A stretch of DNA of 64,000 nt, taken from contig JAEWGR010000043.1 in NCBI GenBank assembly GCA_023388195.1, positions 1 to 64,000 on the forward strand. Direction: 5' to 3'. The translations under genes were made by a program, and so were the position numbers. Below are positions 61,804-64,000 of the stretch, piece by piece (position 1 is the stretch's first letter; every line of letters starts with the position of its first letter). Below the pieces are notes generated by a model that had not been told where the DNA came from, ran no database searches, and was given only the letters and a program-made list of their open reading frames with translations. The DNA comes from Bacillota bacterium. Lineage in GTDB: Bacteria; Bacillota; Negativicutes; Sporomusales; Sporomusaceae.

Positions 61804-63768
61804 ATGGACATTAAGAAGAAACTAACATTAGCACTATTGGTTGCCAGTTCACTGCCGCTTATTATTTTCACGGGAATTAGCTTAAACAATTCGATGCAAA
61901 CAGCAAAGGAAACGGCTTTGTCAGAGAATTTAAAGCGAACCGAAATTGTTCAGGAAAAGATAAATAATTTTATCGACAAGAATTTATACGGTGTTAAGGT
62001 TTTGTCGGTTAACCCCAGTGTACGGGCCCAGGATGGCGCCGGCATCAAACCGCTCCTTATTGATGCAGCCAAGGTGTATACAGATTTGAATCCGATAGTG
62101 GTTACCGGGGCGAATGGGACGCAGGTTGCCAGAAGTGACGATCTGCGGCTGACCAATGTGTCGGATCGCAACTTTTTTAAGCTGGCTATGCAGGGACACG
62201 CAGAGGTTATCTCGGAGGTGCTTGTAAGCAAGGATAACGGGCACCTTATTTCCGTGCTGGCCGTGCCGGTGAAAGGCAGTGACGGCAAGATAAACGGGGT
62301 TATCCAGGGTACGGTTGAGCTGTCGGTCTTAAATGAATTTGTCAAAGGCCTGTCCAAAGAGCAGGTCACTGTCTATATTCTGGACCGGGAGGGCAAGCTG
62401 TTGGCCCATCCGACTAAGGACATGCAAAAGCCGGAGGAGCGGACCGATCTATCGGGGCTGGAGTTTGTCCAAAAGGGGTTGGCCGGCAGCAGCGGGGCCG
62501 GGGAAGTGAAAATGGACAACAAACAGATGCTTGTCAGCTATATGAAACATGAAAAGTCAGGCTGGCTGATTTGTACGGAAATCCCCTACAGCGTGGCTGT
62601 CGCCAAAAGTATTGAACAGGCGTCTTATACGGCTTTTATTGGCTTATTTTTAATTATCCTTACCGGCGGTATTGCTTTTGTGCTTGCCGGCATAGCCATT
62701 AAACCCATTCTTGCTCTGGTTGCGGCTGCCAAAAGCGTTGCTGCCGGCAATTTGTCGGTCAAGAAGACAGATATAAAATCGTCCGACGAGATTGGTTTGC
62801 TGGCCGAGGCCTTTAACGCCATGATCAGCAACCTGACCGAGCTCATCCGCAAGATTCAGGCCAATGCCGGACTTGTAGCCAATTCGGCCGAGCAGCTGAC
62901 AGCGAACTCGGAGCAATCGACACAGGCCGCCAACCATATTGCGTCCTCAATTACGGAGGTGGCGGGCGGCGCCGCTGCCCAGATGGAAGTGGCTAATGAA
63001 ACCTCTGGCATTATGGAACAATTATCGGCAGGAATTCAGCAAATAGCCGCCGATGCCAATCAGGTTGTCGGTCAGTCGGCCCAGGCGGCCGAGAAAGCAA
63101 AAAATGGCGATCAGGAAGTGGAAAAAGCGGTTATCCAGATGAATCAGATTCGGGATACCGTCACTGCCTCGGCCCAGGTCGTCGTCCAGCTGGGGGAACG
63201 CTCGAAGGAAATTGGCCAGATTGTGGACACCATATCCGGCATTGCCGGGCAGACGAACCTGTTGGCCTTAAATGCTGCCATTGAGGCAGCCCGGGCCGGC
63301 GAGCAGGGCCGGGGGTTTGCGGTGGTAGCGGAAGAAGTCCGGAAGCTGGCTGAGCAGTCGCAGGAAGCAGCCAAAAAAATCGCTGAGCTCATTGGTGAGA
63401 TCCAGGGAGAGACCGATAAAGCGGTAGCAGCCATGAACGAAGGCACGCAGGAGGTACAGCGGGGGACTGCCGTGGTCAACGGTGCCGGAGTTGCTTTCAA
63501 AGAAATTATGGCGGTGGTCACCCAGGTTTCCAACCAGGTGAAAGAGATTTCGACCTCCATTCAGCAGATGGCAGCCAGCAGTCAACAGACGGTGCTGTCT
63601 GTGAAAAAGATTGACGAATTCAGCAAAAAATCAGCTGGTGAGTCCCAGGGGGTTTCGGCAGCGATTGAGGAACAGCTGGCCTCGATGGAAGAAATCTCAA
63701 CAGCCAGCCAGTCTTTGGCCCTACTGGCGCAGGACCTGCAGGCGGCGGTGTCCAAATTCAACGTATAA
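61804..63768 (+). CDS. Methyl-accepting chemotaxis protein with dCache sensor
   Basis: A 654-residue receptor. Two transmembrane helices (about 8-28 and 275-297) flank a periplasmic double-Cache domain of about 245 residues (LNPIVVTGANGTQVARSDDLRLTNVSDRNFFKLAMQG, VYILDREGKLLAHP, LVSYMKHEKSGWLICTEIP). A HAMP domain follows, then the signalling hairpin with tip EAARAGEQGRGFAVVAEEVR. dCache domains bind small ligands such as amino acids or organic acids; the ligand here is unknown. The ATG at 61804 follows GAGGAGG. Confidence 0.94.
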   Translation: MDIKKKLTLALLVASSLPLIIFTGISLNNSMQTAKETALSENLKRTEIVQEKINNFIDKNLYGVKVLSVNPSVRAQDGAGIKPLLIDAAKVYTDLNPIVVTGANGTQVARSDDLRLTNVSDRNFFKLAMQGHAEVISEVLVSKDNGHLISVLAVPVKGSDGKINGVIQGTVELSVLNEFVKGLSKEQVTVYILDREGKLLAHPTKDMQKPEERTDLSGLEFVQKGLAGSSGAGEVKMDNKQMLVSYMKHEKSGWLICTEIPYSVAVAKSIEQASYTAFIGLFLIILTGGIAFVLAGIAIKPILALVAAAKSVAAGNLSVKKTDIKSSDEIGLLAEAFNAMISNLTELIRKIQANAGLVANSAEQLTANSEQSTQAANHIASSITEVAGGAAAQMEVANETSGIMEQLSAGIQQIAADANQVVGQSAQAAEKAKNGDQEVEKAVIQMNQIRDTVTASAQVVVQLGERSKEIGQIVDTISGIAGQTNLLALNAAIEAARAGEQGRGFAVVAEEVRKLAEQSQEAAKKIAELIGEIQGETDKAVAAMNEGTQEVQRGTAVVNGAGVAFKEIMAVVTQVSNQVKEISTSIQQMAASSQQTVLSVKKIDEFSKKSAGESQGVSAAIEEQLASMEEISTASQSLALLAQDLQAAVSKFNV

Positions 63769-63812
63769 GGATTAAACCGGGTGTCTAAACCGATATAACA
63801 GAGTAATTTAAA

Positions 63813-63858
63813 AAAGAACTTATTTGTCTTGTAGCGGACAAATAAGTTCTTTTATTTT
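63813..63858 (+). terminator. Rho-independent terminator
   Basis: AAAGAACTTATTTGTC pairs with GACAAATAAGTTCTTT around an 8-base loop, followed by TATTTTT. It ends the last chemotaxis receptor. No gene is visible from there to the window edge. Confidence 0.88.
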
Positions 63859-64000
63859 TCTCCAGAGCGACGAGTATCTTTGGCAAGGACTGCACTTGCA
63901 GGCCATGTGCGGGGCCGGTATTGCAAAATGTTGAAAAACCGTTAAATGTATACAGACAAGGGCAGATATAGTTGTCATTAACAAGTGAGAATGAAAATCA

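Noticed and set aside
63975..64000. Possible start of a Fur box (GAGAATGAAAATCA) at the window end
   Set aside because: Only part of a site is visible and the downstream gene is outside the window.

Overview
The window reads as chromosome of a diderm, anaerobic, motile Firmicute, most likely Negativicutes (Sporomusa/Pelosinus-like). CodY, PadR, NifI-type PII proteins and AGGAGG ribosome sites point to Firmicutes. A TonB-ExbB-ExbD system with a TonB-dependent receptor, and periplasmic NrfA, require an outer membrane. GC content is moderate and most genes lie on the + strand. No tRNA, rRNA, CRISPR array, transposase or phage gene was seen.

Layout. 1-9.7 kb: end of a chemotaxis receptor, then housekeeping genes (ArsC/Spx-like protein, AarF/UbiB kinase, MpsC-like protein, Nif3-like protein, an MFS carrier, a flavoprotein, a LysE exporter and an acyl-CoA ligase). 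9.8-15.3 kb: a phosphate acyltransferase, a BusR-like (GntR + RCK_C) regulator directly before a complete glycine-betaine ABC importer, and a thioesterase. 15.6-19.2 kb: a PadR-controlled EmrAB-type efflux pair and a universal stress protein. 19.4-22.8 kb: a TIM-barrel/AraC fusion followed by a UPF0261 and TIM-barrel pair. 23.2 kb: codY.

24.2-32.6 kb is the centre of the window: an iron-only nitrogenase operon, nifI1-nifI2-anfH-anfD-anfG-anfK, then a HEPN-like gene, a flavin-binding protein and nifB. AnfD carries the cofactor and P-cluster residues at the numbering known for AnfD (C49, C75, C138, H180, C257, H423), and AnfH has C97, R100 and C132. NifB is supplied locally and nifEN is absent, as expected for a cofactor made without Mo insertion. 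A long AT-rich leader precedes it, with a promoter, a small terminator and two copies of an unrecognised hairpin motif.

33.6-43.4 kb is a ten-gene transport operon: tonB-exbB-exbD, a G3E-like GTPase, an ABC-type ATPase, a DUF364 (heavy-metal-associated) protein, a TonB-dependent receptor and a FecBCD/BtuFCD-type ABC importer. Its promoter and short terminator leader closely match the one before the nitrogenase operon. Both have a five-base-pair hairpin with a six-base loop (A at position 1, G at position 4) that overlaps the terminator arm. The natural reading is co-regulated transcription attenuation joining a metal- or metallophore-uptake system to the Mo-independent nitrogenase. The transported substrate cannot be read from sequence. 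A divergent methyltransferase/phosphatase pair follows.

46-56.4 kb: an ABC exporter, cytochrome c maturation genes ccmABCEF (with a Cys-type CcmE), and two tandem nrfHA nitrite reductase pairs. 56.7-64 kb: a PAS-domain histidine kinase, a cation diffusion facilitator and two more chemotaxis receptors. A small dispersed intergenic repeat occurs in three clear copies and one partial copy.
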